A DNA stretch of 64,000 nt, from NCBI RefSeq assembly GCF_001571085.1, contig NZ_BCTC01000001.1, positions 62,001 through 126,000 of the forward strand, given 5' to 3'. This document shows, piece by piece, positions 49,604 through 61,568 of the stretch. Below the pieces are notes generated by a model, which saw nothing but the letters and a program-made list of their open reading frames with translations, did no database searches and was not told where the DNA came from. The translations under genes were made by a program, and so were the position numbers. Positions within the stretch are counted from its first letter, which is position 1, and the number at the start of each line of letters is the position of its first letter. The DNA is from Azohydromonas lata NBRC 102462 (GTDB lineage: Bacteria; Pseudomonadota; Gammaproteobacteria; Burkholderiales; Burkholderiaceae_C).

Positions 49604-50047
49604 ATGGATGCCTCAAACTCCCCCGCTTCGACCCACGTGGCCTGCCCGCACTGCGCGGCGCTCAACCGCATTCCCAGCGCGCGGCTGGGCCAGGACCCGA
49701 GCTGCGGCCGCTGTGGCCAGCCGCTGCTGGACGGCCACCCCGTGTCGCTGACCGACGCCAACTTCGAGCAGGTCGTCTCCCGCACCGAGCTGCCCGTGGT
49801 GGTGGACCTGTGGGCCCCCTGGTGCGGCCCCTGCCGCAGCATGGCCCCGGCCTACGAGCAGGCTGCCCAGCAGCTCAAGGGCCGCGCCCTGCTGGTCAAG
49901 GTGGACACCGACGCCAACCCCCGCACCGCCGCGCGCTTCGCCGTGCGCAGCATCCCCACGCTGCTCAAGCTGCAGCAGGGGCGCGAAGTGGCGCGCGTGA
50001 GCGGCGCCATGCCGGCGGGCGAGATCGTGCGGTGGGCAGGGATGTAA
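49604..50047 (+). CDS. trxC: Thioredoxin 2 (zinc-binding)
   Basis: 147 residues. N-terminal zinc ribbon with two CxxC pairs (CPHC, CGRC), then a thioredoxin domain with active-site WCGPC and cis-Pro in SIPTLLK. Reduces protein disulfides in the cytoplasm and is often induced by oxidative stress. The ATG at 49604 is chosen because the family starts here; the longer open frame upstream overlaps the divergent sigma gene. Confidence 0.94.
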   Translation: MDASNSPASTHVACPHCAALNRIPSARLGQDPSCGRCGQPLLDGHPVSLTDANFEQVVSRTELPVVVDLWAPWCGPCRSMAPAYEQAAQQLKGRALLVKVDTDANPRTAARFAVRSIPTLLKLQQGREVARVSGAMPAGEIVRWAGM

Positions 50048-50109
50048 GGCGCGCGGCGCCCGCAAGGAACGGCGCCTCCCGCAAGCCAAGGCGCTGCGCC
50101 TCCCGCTCC

Positions 50110-50136
50110 GTCATGCCCGCGAAAGCGGGCATCCAC
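50110..50136 (+). repeat. REP-like element, first copy
   Basis: A 27-base unit beginning GTCATGCCCGC, with an internal GCCCGC/GCGGGC hairpin and loop GAAA. An inverted copy lies 71 bases downstream. Intergenic units of this kind, translating as RFRGHD, are common in Burkholderiales. Confidence 0.8.
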
Positions 50137-50206
50137 GAGCGCTGAGGTGTCTCCTTCCAACCGCATCGCCCAGGGCTGGCGTCGGCGCGCCAGCAGCCCG
50201 GCAGGT

Positions 50207-50233
50207 GTGGATGCCCGCTTTCGCGGGCATGAC
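50207..50233 (-). repeat. REP-like element, inverted second copy
   Basis: The exact reverse complement of the unit at 50110-50136. Together they could form a large cruciform between trxC and the histidine kinase gene, and may act as a shared transcript end. Confidence 0.8.
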
Positions 50234-50282
50234 GAGGTAGAGGAGGGAGCGCCGCCGCTCACGGGCCGGCAGCGGTCCAGTC

Positions 50283-51785
<1,503 letters not shown>

Positions 51786-51922
51786 TGGATGGTCCACGGG
51801 GCTCCTTGATGAGGGTCAGGGGTGCAATCTAGCGCAGGCCACAAGTGCCCACCATGCGAATGCTGGGTGCTCCTACACTGCCGCGCCGATTTTTTGATTT
51901 GCCTCGCAGGCAGGAGCAGTTG

Positions 51923-53206
51923 ATGAGCTTTTTCCCCCATTGGCGCCACGTGGAGGCCCCCGCGGGCGCCGTGGTTGCGCCCGATGAACGTTTGTCCTGG
52001 GCGCAGACCGCCGCCTTGGGCGTGCAGCACGTGGTGGCCATGTTCGGCGCCACCGTGCTGGCGCCGCTGCTCATGGGCTTCGACCCCAACGTGGCCATCC
52101 TCATGAGCGGCGTGGGCACGCTGGTCTTCTTCGTCCTCACCGGCGGGCGCGTGCCCAGCTACCTGGGATCGAGCTTCGCCTTCATCGGCGTGGTCATCGC
52201 CGCCACCGGCTACGCGGCGCCGGGCGCCAATGCCAATCTGGGCGTGGCGCTGGGCGGCATCGTGGCCTGCGGCGCGGCCTACGTGCTGCTGGGCCTGCTG
52301 GTGCAGGCCGCGGGCACGCGCTGGATCGAATCGCTCATGCCCCCGGTGGTCACGGGCGCGGTGGTGGCCGTCATCGGCCTGAACCTGGCCTCGGTGCCGG
52401 TGAAGAACATGGCGCCCACGGGTTTCGACGCCTGGATGCAGGCCGTCACGTTCACCTGCGTCGCGCTGGTGGCGGTGTTCAGCCGCGGGCTGGCGCAGCG
52501 GCTGCTCATCCTGGTCGGCCTCATCCTCGCTTCGCTGCTGTACGCGCTGCTGACCAACGGGCTCGGCCTGGGCAAGCCCATCGACCTCTCCGCCGTGGCC
52601 GCCGCGCCCTGGTTCGGCCTGCCGCGCTTCGCGGCGCCCGTGTTCGACGGCCACGCCATGCTGCTGATCGCCCCCGTGGCCGTGATCCTGGTGGCGGAGA
52701 ACCTGGGCCACCTGAAGGCCGTGGCCGCCATGACCGGGCGCGACATGAACCCCTACATGGGCCGCGCCTTCGTCGGCGACGGTCTGGCCACCATGGCCAG
52801 CGGCCTGGTGGGCGGCACGGGCGTGACGACCTACGCCGAGAACATCGGCGTGATGGCCGCCACGCGCATCTACTCCACGGCCATGTTCGTGATGGCGGCG
52901 CTGGTGGCGCTGGTGCTGGGCTTCAGCCCCAAGTTCGGCGCGCTGATCCAGGCCATCCCGCTGGCGGTGATGGGCGGCGTGTCCATCGTGGTGTTCGGCC
53001 TGATCGCCGTCTCCGGCGCGCGCATCTGGGTGGGCAACCGCGTGGACTTCTCCGACAACGCCAACCTCATGGTCGCGGCCGTCACGCTGGTGCTGGGCAC
53101 GGGGGATTTCACGCTGCGCTTCGGCGACTTCGCGCTGGGCGGCATTGGCACCGCCACCTTCGGCGCCATCGCGCTGCACGCGCTGCTCAAGCGCGGCGCG
53201 CGGTGA
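51923..53206 (+). CDS. uraA: NCS2-family uracil (or xanthine) permease
   Basis: 427 residues, about 12-14 transmembrane helices. It has QTAALGVQHVVAMFGATVLAP near the start, LGSSFAFIG, LVAENLGHLKAV with the conserved Glu, and VGDGLATMASGLVGGTGVTTYAENIGV, the QH/NCS2 signature region. Proton-coupled uracil uptake is the most likely function; uric acid or xanthine transport cannot be excluded. AGGAG lies before the ATG at 51923. Divergent from the PAS kinase. Confidence 0.85.
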   Translation: MSFFPHWRHVEAPAGAVVAPDERLSWAQTAALGVQHVVAMFGATVLAPLLMGFDPNVAILMSGVGTLVFFVLTGGRVPSYLGSSFAFIGVVIAATGYAAPGANANLGVALGGIVACGAAYVLLGLLVQAAGTRWIESLMPPVVTGAVVAVIGLNLASVPVKNMAPTGFDAWMQAVTFTCVALVAVFSRGLAQRLLILVGLILASLLYALLTNGLGLGKPIDLSAVAAAPWFGLPRFAAPVFDGHAMLLIAPVAVILVAENLGHLKAVAAMTGRDMNPYMGRAFVGDGLATMASGLVGGTGVTTYAENIGVMAATRIYSTAMFVMAALVALVLGFSPKFGALIQAIPLAVMGGVSIVVFGLIAVSGARIWVGNRVDFSDNANLMVAAVTLVLGTGDFTLRFGDFALGGIGTATFGAIALHALLKRGAR

Positions 53207-53236
53207 ACAACGCCTACAGGCTGCGTACCAGCGGGC

Positions 53237-55387
53237 TCAGACGCGCAGCACCCGCTGCAGCGTGGCCAGCAGCTTGGCCGCGTCGATCGGCTTGGTGAGG
53301 AAGTCGTTCATGCCGGCGGCCAGGGCCTCGTCGCGCTCGGCGGGCAGCGCCGCGGCGGTGAGGGCCACGATGGGCAGCGTCTGCGCGTCGAAGCGCCGGC
53401 GCAGCTCGCGCGTGGCCTCGCGCCCGCCCATGCGCGGCATCTGCATGTCCATCAGCACGGCCTGGAAGGGGCGGTTCTCGCGCTGCGCGCGCTCCACGGC
53501 CTCCAGCGCCTGCAGCCCGTCGCCCACGCCGGTCACGTGCGCGCCCCACTGCTGCAGCATGGCCGTGGAGATGGTCATGTTGATGAAGTTGTCCTCCACC
53601 ATCAGCACGCGCACGCCGGCCAGGGCCTGCGCGGACGGCGCGGGCGCGGGTGTGGGCGGCGCCAGCGGCGCGGCCGCCGCGGGCAGCGGCACTTCGCACC
53701 AGAAGCGGCTGCCGCGCCCCGGCGCGCTGGTCACGCCCACCTCCCCGCCCATGAGCTGCGCCAGCTCGCGGCAGATGGACAAGCCCAGCCCCGTGCCGCC
53801 GTGGCGCCGCGTGGTGGAGTCGTCGGCCTGGATGAAGGGTTGAAAGAGCCGCGCCTGCGTGGCCTCGTCCAGGCCCGCGCCGCTGTCCTCCACCTCGAAG
53901 CGCACGCGGTCCGCGCCGGCGCGGCGGGCGCTCAGCCGCACCGTGCCCTGCTCGGTGAACTTCAGCGCGTTGCTCAGGTAGTTGCCCAGCACCTGGCGCA
54001 GCCGCACGGGGTCGCCATGGGCGCCGGCGGGCAGCGCGGGGTCCACGTCCAGCGTGAGCGTCAGGCCGTGGGTGCGGGCGATGGCGGCGTAGCCGCGCTG
54101 CAGCCGCTGCAGCAGGGCGTGCAGGTCGAAATCCTGCGGATGGATGTCGAGCTTGCCGGCCTCGATCTTGGAGAGGTCCAGGATGTCGGAGATCACGGCC
54201 ATGAGCGTGTCGGCGCTGTCGAGCATCTGCGCCAGGTACTGCTGGCGCTTGTCCTCGCCCACGCCGGGCACGCGCGCGAGCTGGGCCAGGCCCACCAGGG
54301 CGTTGAGCGGCGTGCGCAGCTCGTGGCTGGTGTTGGCCAGGAAGGCGCTCTTGGCGCGGCTGGCGGCCTCGGCCTGGTCCAGCGCCTGGCGCAACTCGCG
54401 CTGCGAGCGCTCGCGCGCGGCCTCGGCCACGGCCGCGGTGCGCCGTGCCACCGTCACGTCACGCCCAACGCCCCAGTAGCCCAGGAAGCGCCCGCGCGCG
54501 TCGCGCCGCGGCTGCCCGCTCACGCGCAGCCGCCGCAGCGCGCGCGGCCCGGCCTGCCAAGCGATCTCGACCTCGCGCAGCGGCCGCTGCGCCAGCAGCT
54601 CGGCCTGCAGCGCCTGCGTGGCCGCGCGGCCCAGGCGCAGCGACGGCTGCTCCCACACCGGCTGGCCCAGCCGCACGGGCTGCACGGTGAAGCGCCCGCC
54701 CCGGCCGCGGCGCAGCACCTGGGTGAGCCGCCAGTGCGCGTCGGTTTCCCAGTAGATGTCGGCCGCCACGGACAGCAGCGCGGAAAAGCGCTGGCCGCGG
54801 TCCTTGCCCGCGTCCTCGTACAGGCCCAGCACGCCGTGCAGCACCCGCCCGCCCGCGGCGGCGGTGGCCAGCACCAGCGCCTGCCAACCCACTTGCAGCA
54901 CCAGCGGCTGCCCCGGGTGCGCGGGCAAGGCGCCGCGCCACTGGCCCCAGGCCAGCACGCCCAAATGCACGGCGGCCATGGCATTGACCAGCAGCGCCGT
55001 GCGCCGCGACGCGATGGCGCCGCACATGCACACCAGCACCGCCAGCAGCCCGCTGCCCGCACCCTGCAGCCCGCGGTCCACCAGCCAGGCGATGAGGCCT
55101 ATGGGCAGCAGCGCCGCCAGGCAGACGCGGCACACCGCCGCGTCCAGCGCCCCCGAGCGCGAGCGCAGCGCGTGCAGGCTCACGGCGCACAGCAGCAGCT
55201 CGGCCAGCAGCAGCGCCGGCCGCTCGACGCCGGGCAACTCCACCCCGGGCAGCGCCAGCAGCGCCGCGCTGCCCGTGGCCGCGGCGGCCGCGGCGGCAAA
55301 GAAGAAGCGCGCCACGCGCGGGCGCACGTCGTTCTGCAGCTCGCGCAGCAGTTTCGAGTCGGGTTGGGAAACCAGCGGTCCGAGCAT
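53237..55387 (-). CDS. Hybrid sensor histidine kinase with C-terminal receiver
   Basis: 716 residues. The N-terminus has about six transmembrane helices (residues 25-190), followed by a PAS-like domain (LLSVAADIYWETDAHW). The kinase core has H box FLANTSHELRTPLNALVG, N box LGNYLSNALKFTE and G2 GGTGLGLSI. The C-terminal receiver has phosphoacceptor Asp in AVLMDMQMPRMGG and Lys in FLTKPID. No transcription-factor output domain, so phosphotransfer to another protein is expected. It starts 35 bases after pyrF on the same strand. Confidence 0.86.
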   Translation of the reverse strand: MLGPLVSQPDSKLLRELQNDVRPRVARFFFAAAAAAATGSAALLALPGVELPGVERPALLLAELLLCAVSLHALRSRSGALDAAVCRVCLAALLPIGLIAWLVDRGLQGAGSGLLAVLVCMCGAIASRRTALLVNAMAAVHLGVLAWGQWRGALPAHPGQPLVLQVGWQALVLATAAAGGRVLHGVLGLYEDAGKDRGQRFSALLSVAADIYWETDAHWRLTQVLRRGRGGRFTVQPVRLGQPVWEQPSLRLGRAATQALQAELLAQRPLREVEIAWQAGPRALRRLRVSGQPRRDARGRFLGYWGVGRDVTVARRTAAVAEAARERSQRELRQALDQAEAASRAKSAFLANTSHELRTPLNALVGLAQLARVPGVGEDKRQQYLAQMLDSADTLMAVISDILDLSKIEAGKLDIHPQDFDLHALLQRLQRGYAAIARTHGLTLTLDVDPALPAGAHGDPVRLRQVLGNYLSNALKFTEQGTVRLSARRAGADRVRFEVEDSGAGLDEATQARLFQPFIQADDSTTRRHGGTGLGLSICRELAQLMGGEVGVTSAPGRGSRFWCEVPLPAAAAPLAPPTPAPAPSAQALAGVRVLMVEDNFINMTISTAMLQQWGAHVTGVGDGLQALEAVERAQRENRPFQAVLMDMQMPRMGGREATRELRRRFDAQTLPIVALTAAALPAERDEALAAGMNDFLTKPIDAAKLLATLQRVLRV

Positions 55388-55422
55388 CGCCGCCACCTCG
55401 ACGAGTGAAGGGCCGGCGGGAA

Positions 55423-56244
55423 TCAGCCCCCGCGGGCGGCGTTGAGCAGGTCGCGCGTGCGCTGCGCCTCGGCGCGGGCGGCGGCGGCGAAGTCCGCGCC
55501 CGCACTGGCGTAGAGCACGGCGCGCGAGGAGTTCACCATCACGGTGCCGCCGGCCGCGAGGCCGGCGCGGATGGTGGAGGCGGCGTCGCCGCCCTGCGCG
55601 CCCACGCCGGGGATGAGCAGCGGCAGCGTCGGCGCGAGCTCGCGCACGCGCGCGATCTCGGCCGGGAAGGTGGCGCCCACCACCAGGCCCAACTGCCCGC
55701 TGCGGTTCCACGGGCCCTGCGCCAGCCGCGCCACGCGCTCATAGAGCAGCTCGCCGCTGTCCAGGCGCTGGGCTTGTAGATCGCTGCCGCCGGGGTTGGA
55801 GGTGCGGCACAGCAGGATCAGGCCTTTCTCCGGATACGCCTCCATGTAGGGCTCTATCGAGTCCAGCCCCATGAAGGGCGACAGCGTGAGCGCGTCGGCC
55901 TGGTAGCGCTCGAAGGCTTCCTTGGCGTACTGCTGCGCCGTGGAGCCGATGTCGCCGCGCTTGGCGTCCAGGATCACCGGCACGCCGGGGGCGACCCGGC
56001 GGATGTGGGCAATGAGCCGCTCCAGCTGCTCCTCGGCGCGGTGCGCCGCGAAGTAGGCGATCTGCGGCTTGAAGCAGCTCACCAGGTCGTGCGTGGCGTC
56101 CACGATGGCGGCGCAGAAGTCGTGGATGCGCGAGGCATCGCCCTTCCACTCGCCCGGAAAGCGCGAGGGCTCCGGGTCCAGGCCCACGCACAGCAGCGAG
56201 GCGTTGCGCGCCTCGGCCGCCTGCAGCATGTCGGTGAATTTCAT
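55423..56244 (-). CDS. pyrF: Orotidine 5'-phosphate decarboxylase (subfamily 2)
   Basis: 273 residues, the long form typical of this subfamily. Makes UMP from OMP. Catalytic motif DAKRGDIGSTA (Lys-Asp pair), CFKPQIAYFAAH, and the phosphate-binding PGVGAQGGD. Fourteen bases separate it from purB upstream; a sensor kinase follows at 35 bases. Cotranscription of the three is likely. Confidence 0.95.
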   Translation of the reverse strand: MKFTDMLQAAEARNASLLCVGLDPEPSRFPGEWKGDASRIHDFCAAIVDATHDLVSCFKPQIAYFAAHRAEEQLERLIAHIRRVAPGVPVILDAKRGDIGSTAQQYAKEAFERYQADALTLSPFMGLDSIEPYMEAYPEKGLILLCRTSNPGGSDLQAQRLDSGELLYERVARLAQGPWNRSGQLGLVVGATFPAEIARVRELAPTLPLLIPGVGAQGGDAASTIRAGLAAGGTVMVNSSRAVLYASAGADFAAAARAEAQRTRDLLNAARGG

Positions 56245-56258
56245 GGCGGCGCCGCCTC

Positions 56259-57845
<1,587 letters not shown>

Positions 57846-57891
57846 TCAGAGCGCCTACAAGCCACGAACAAACCCCAGGAGGCTTCCCGCC

Positions 57892-58884
57892 ATGCGATCC
57901 ATGTCCCGCCGCCCCGCTCTCGGCCTGCTGGCCGCCACCGCCCTGCTCGCCGGCGCGGGCCCCGCCCTGGCGCAGTCCAAGCTCAAGGTGGCCGCCATCT
58001 ACACCGTGCCGGTGGAGCAGCAGTGGGTGAGCCGCATCGACAAGGCGCTCAAGGCGGCCGCGGCGCGCGGCGAGGTGGAGTACGTGTTCAGCGAGAACGT
58101 GGCCAACGCCGACTACGAGCGCGTGGTGCGCCAGTACGCCGAAGGGGGGCACGCGCTCATCGTGGGCGAGTCCTTCGCGGTGGAGGCCGCGGCGCGCAAA
58201 GTGGCCAAGGACTACCCCAAGGTCGCCTTCCTCATGGGCAGCTCCGGCAAGCCCCAGGCGCCCAACTTCTCGGTGTTCGACAACTACATCCAGGAGCCGG
58301 CCTACCTCAGCGGCATGATCGCCGCGGGCATGAGCAAGAGCGGCAAGATCGGCATGGTGGGCGGCTACCCCATCCCCGAGGTCAACCGGCTGATGAACGC
58401 CTTCATCGCCGGAGCGCGCGAGATCAACCCCAAGACGGAATTCAGCATCAGCTTCATCAACAGCTGGTTCGATCCGCCCAAGGCCAAGGAAGCGGCCTTC
58501 GCCATGATCGACAAGGGCGCCGACGTGATGTACGCCGAGCGCTTCGGCGTGTCGGACGCGGCCAAGGAGCGCAAGGTGCTGGCCGTGGGCAACGTGATCA
58601 ACACGCAGTCCAGCTACCCCGACACCGTGGTCGCCTCGGCGCTGTGGAACATGGAGCCCACCATCGAGGCCGCGCTGAAAAAAGTGAAGGCCGGCCAGTT
58701 CGCGGCCGAGGACTACGGCCTGTACTCGGCCATGAAGCACAAGGGCGCGGAGCTGGCCCCGCTGGGCACGTTCGAGGCCAAGGTGCCCGCCGACCTCAAG
58801 GCCAAGGTGAAGGCCAGGGAAAAGGCCATCCTGGACGGCAGCTTCGCCGTCAAGGTGGACGACGGCGCGCCCAAGGCCAGGTAA
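57892..58884 (+). CDS. BMP/PnrA-type ABC transporter substrate-binding lipoprotein-like protein
   Basis: 330 residues. An export signal (ALGLLAATALLAGAGPALAQ) precedes the mature chain at KLKVAAIY. The fold matches the basic-membrane-protein/PnrA family, which binds purine and pyrimidine nucleosides in the periplasm; FSENVANADYERVVRQYA and VGGYPIPEVNRLMNAF are typical. AGGAGG lies 9 bases before the ATG. It heads the transporter operon, with the ATPase gene 31 bases downstream. A nucleobase or nucleoside ligand is inferred from context with URC-type enzymes. Confidence 0.88.
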   Translation: MRSMSRRPALGLLAATALLAGAGPALAQSKLKVAAIYTVPVEQQWVSRIDKALKAAAARGEVEYVFSENVANADYERVVRQYAEGGHALIVGESFAVEAAARKVAKDYPKVAFLMGSSGKPQAPNFSVFDNYIQEPAYLSGMIAAGMSKSGKIGMVGGYPIPEVNRLMNAFIAGAREINPKTEFSISFINSWFDPPKAKEAAFAMIDKGADVMYAERFGVSDAAKERKVLAVGNVINTQSSYPDTVVASALWNMEPTIEAALKKVKAGQFAAEDYGLYSAMKHKGAELAPLGTFEAKVPADLKAKVKAREKAILDGSFAVKVDDGAPKAR

Positions 58885-58915
58885 AGGCGCTCCAGCCGCA
58901 GTACCGGGCCGGCGC

Positions 58916-60523
58916 ATGACCTCCACCACCGCAGTTCCCGAGCCGCCGCTGCTGCGGCTCTCCCACATCTCCAAACGCTTTGGCGCGCTGGTGGCCAACG
59001 ACGACATCTCGCTGGAGCTGCACCGCGGCGAGGTGCTGGCCCTGTTGGGCGAGAACGGCGCGGGCAAGAGCACGCTCATGGCCATCCTGTTCGGCCATTA
59101 CGTGGCCGACGCGGGGTGCGTGGAGGTCGAAGGCCGCGCCCTGCCCGCGGGCGACACGCGCGCGGCGCTCAACGCCGGCATAGGCATGGTCCACCAGCAC
59201 TTCACGCTGGCCGACAACCTCACGGTGCTGGACAACGTGATGCTGGGCACCGAGCCGCTGTGGCGGCCCTTCTCGCGCCGGGGCGCGGCGCGGGCCCAGC
59301 TGCTGGAAACGGCCGGGCGCTTCGGCTTGCAGGTGGCCCCGGATGCACGCATCGCCGAGCTGTCCATGGGCGAGCGGCAGCAGGTCGAAATCCTCAAGGC
59401 GCTGGTGCGCGGGGCGCGGGTGCTGATCCTGGACGAGCCCACGGCCGTGCTCACGCCGCAGCAAAGCGAGGCGCTGTTCGCCACGCTGCGCGATCTGGTG
59501 CGCGAGGGCCTGTCCATCCTGTTCATCAGCCACAAGCTCGACGAGGTGCGGCGCGTGTCCGACCGCGTGGCCGTGCTGCGCGCCGGGCGCCTGGTCGCGC
59601 GGTTCGACACGCTGGACGGCGTGGACAAGGCGGCCCTGGCCGAAGCCATGGTGGGCCACGCCGTCGCACCGCTTGGGCGCGGCGTGCGCCAGCGCGGTGC
59701 GCTGGTGGCGCGGCTGCGGGAGGTGACGGTGGCGGGCAAGCCGCGCCCGCGCCTGAACCGCGTGACGCTGGAGCTGCATGCCCACGAGGTGCTGGGCATC
59801 GCCGGCATTTCCGGCAACGGCCAGCAGGCGCTGGCCGACCTGCTGTGCGGCGTGCTGGCCCCCGACAGCGGCACCCTGGTGCTGGAAGGCCAGCGCCTGC
59901 CGGCGAAACCCCGTGCGTGGCTGCGCGCGGGCGTGGCGCGCATTCCCGAGGACCGCCATGCCGTGGGCGCCGTGGGCGACCTGGCACTGTGGGAGAACGC
60001 GGTGCTGGAGCGCTACGCCAGCCCCAGCTTTTCCGTGCTGGGCTGGCTCAAGCGCCGCCGCGCGCTGGCCCATGCGCAGGCGCTGGTGCAGCGCTTCGAC
60101 GTGCGCGGCACGGAGGCCGGCGGCTTGTTCACGCCGGCGCGGCGGCTGTCCGGCGGCAACCTGCAAAAGCTCATCCTGGGCCGCGCGCTGGCGGGCGACC
60201 CGGCCGCGCCGGCGCCCAAACTGATCGTCGCGAACCAGCCGACCTGGGGCCTGGACGTGGGCGCTGTGGCCTACGTGCACGGCCAGTTGCAGTCGGCCTG
60301 CGCGGCCGGGGCGGCGCTGCTGCTCATTTCCGACGACCTGGACGAGCTGTTCGCGCTGTCCGACCGCATCGCCGTGATGCACGGCGGCCGCTTGGGCGTG
60401 GCGCGGCCCGTGGCCGAGTGGACGCGCGCCGACATCGGCCTGGCCATGGCGGGCGCGGCGGCGGCGGGCCACGCCGGCTCCTTCTTTGCCACGGCGGCCG
60501 ACGGGGTGGTGCATGCGGCTTGA
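58916..60523 (+). CDS. Nucleoside-type ABC transporter ATPase (two nucleotide-binding domains)
   Basis: 535 residues. Domain 1 has Walker A GENGAGKSTLM, signature LSMGERQQVEI, Walker B LILDEPTAVLT and H-loop ISHKLDE. Domain 2 has a degenerate Walker A (GISGNGQQAL) and an LSGGNLQKL signature, the usual asymmetry in the sugar/nucleoside importer class. It drives uptake with the two permeases encoded next. It overlaps permease 1 by 11 bases. Confidence 0.93.
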   Translation: MTSTTAVPEPPLLRLSHISKRFGALVANDDISLELHRGEVLALLGENGAGKSTLMAILFGHYVADAGCVEVEGRALPAGDTRAALNAGIGMVHQHFTLADNLTVLDNVMLGTEPLWRPFSRRGAARAQLLETAGRFGLQVAPDARIAELSMGERQQVEILKALVRGARVLILDEPTAVLTPQQSEALFATLRDLVREGLSILFISHKLDEVRRVSDRVAVLRAGRLVARFDTLDGVDKAALAEAMVGHAVAPLGRGVRQRGALVARLREVTVAGKPRPRLNRVTLELHAHEVLGIAGISGNGQQALADLLCGVLAPDSGTLVLEGQRLPAKPRAWLRAGVARIPEDRHAVGAVGDLALWENAVLERYASPSFSVLGWLKRRRALAHAQALVQRFDVRGTEAGGLFTPARRLSGGNLQKLILGRALAGDPAAPAPKLIVANQPTWGLDVGAVAYVHGQLQSACAAGAALLLISDDLDELFALSDRIAVMHGGRLGVARPVAEWTRADIGLAMAGAAAAGHAGSFFATAADGVVHAA

Positions 60524-61568
60524 GCGGCGCGCCTTTCCCTCCCGCGCCATGGCGCTGGCCGCGCCGCTGCTGGCCGTGGCGGTGACGCTGGCCTTGAGCG
60601 CGGCGCTGGTGGCCTGGGCCGGCGCGCCGGTGGGCCGCGCCTACTGGCTGCTGCTCGAAGGCGGCTTCGGGTCGCGCCTGGCGCTGACGGAAACGCTCAC
60701 CCGCGCCACGCCGCTCATCCTCACCGGGCTGGCCGCCGCGGTCGCCTTCCGCGCGCGGCTGTGGAACATAGGCGCCGAGGGGCAGCTCTACGCGGGCGCG
60801 CTGGCCGCCGTGGCCGTGGCGGGCGCGGGCGGCTCCTTCGCGCTCATGGTGATCGCGGCCATGGCCGCCGGGGCGCTGCTGCTGCTTGGGCCGGCGCTGC
60901 TCAAGCGCTTGGGCGTGGACGAGGTCGTCACCACGCTGCTGCTGAACTTCATCGTCCTGCTCTTCGTCTCGGCCATGCTGGACGGGCCGATGAAGGACCC
61001 GATGGCCATGGGCTGGCCGCAGAGCATCGCGCTGCCGGACGAGCTGCAGATCGCCAACCTCGTGCCGCGCAGCCGGCTGCACCGCGGGCTGCTGGCCGCG
61101 CTGGGGGTGGCCATCGCCCTGGCGGTGCTGCTGCGGCACACCACGCTGGGGCTGGAGATACGCGCCGTGGGCGCGAATGCGCGGGCCGCGGCCTTCGCGG
61201 GCATGCCGGTGCAGCGGGTGACGCTGCTGGTGGCGCTGATGTCCGGCGCGCTGGCCGGGCTGGCCGGCGTGGTGGAGGTGGCGGGCCGCGCCGGCTACCT
61301 GACGCTGGACATGTCGCCGGGCTATGGCTACAGCGGCATCGTGGTGGCGATGCTCGCCGGGCTGAGCCCGTTGGGCGTGGTGGCGGCGGCGACGTTCGTG
61401 GCCGGCATCCTGGTCGGCGCCGACGGCATGAGCCGCCAGGTGGGCGTGCCCACCTACATCGCCGACGTCATCGTGGCCCTGGCGCTGCTCGCCATGCTGG
61501 TGGCCACGCTGCTGGTGCACTACCGCGTGGTGTGGCGCCGGCCGGCGGCGGCGGGGAGCGCGGCATGA
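60513..61568 (+). CDS. ABC transporter permease, subunit 1
   Basis: 351 residues, about nine transmembrane helices. Early LTETLTRATPLILTGLAAAVAFRA and WNIGAEGQLYAGA motifs are typical of the nucleoside importer inner-membrane subunit, and RLGVDEVVTTLLLNFIVL lies mid-protein. The start at 60513 (MRLERRAF) overlaps the ATPase gene; its stop overlaps permease 2 (ATGA). Confidence 0.9.
   Translation: MRLERRAFPSRAMALAAPLLAVAVTLALSAALVAWAGAPVGRAYWLLLEGGFGSRLALTETLTRATPLILTGLAAAVAFRARLWNIGAEGQLYAGALAAVAVAGAGGSFALMVIAAMAAGALLLLGPALLKRLGVDEVVTTLLLNFIVLLFVSAMLDGPMKDPMAMGWPQSIALPDELQIANLVPRSRLHRGLLAALGVAIALAVLLRHTTLGLEIRAVGANARAAAFAGMPVQRVTLLVALMSGALAGLAGVVEVAGRAGYLTLDMSPGYGYSGIVVAMLAGLSPLGVVAAATFVAGILVGADGMSRQVGVPTYIADVIVALALLAMLVATLLVHYRVVWRRPAAAGSAA

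Noticed and set aside
46423-50145. A 1240-codon plus-strand frame opposite ampG and the sigma genes
   Set aside because: Antisense shadow; only its short trxC-adjacent part overlaps real coding sequence and in a different frame.
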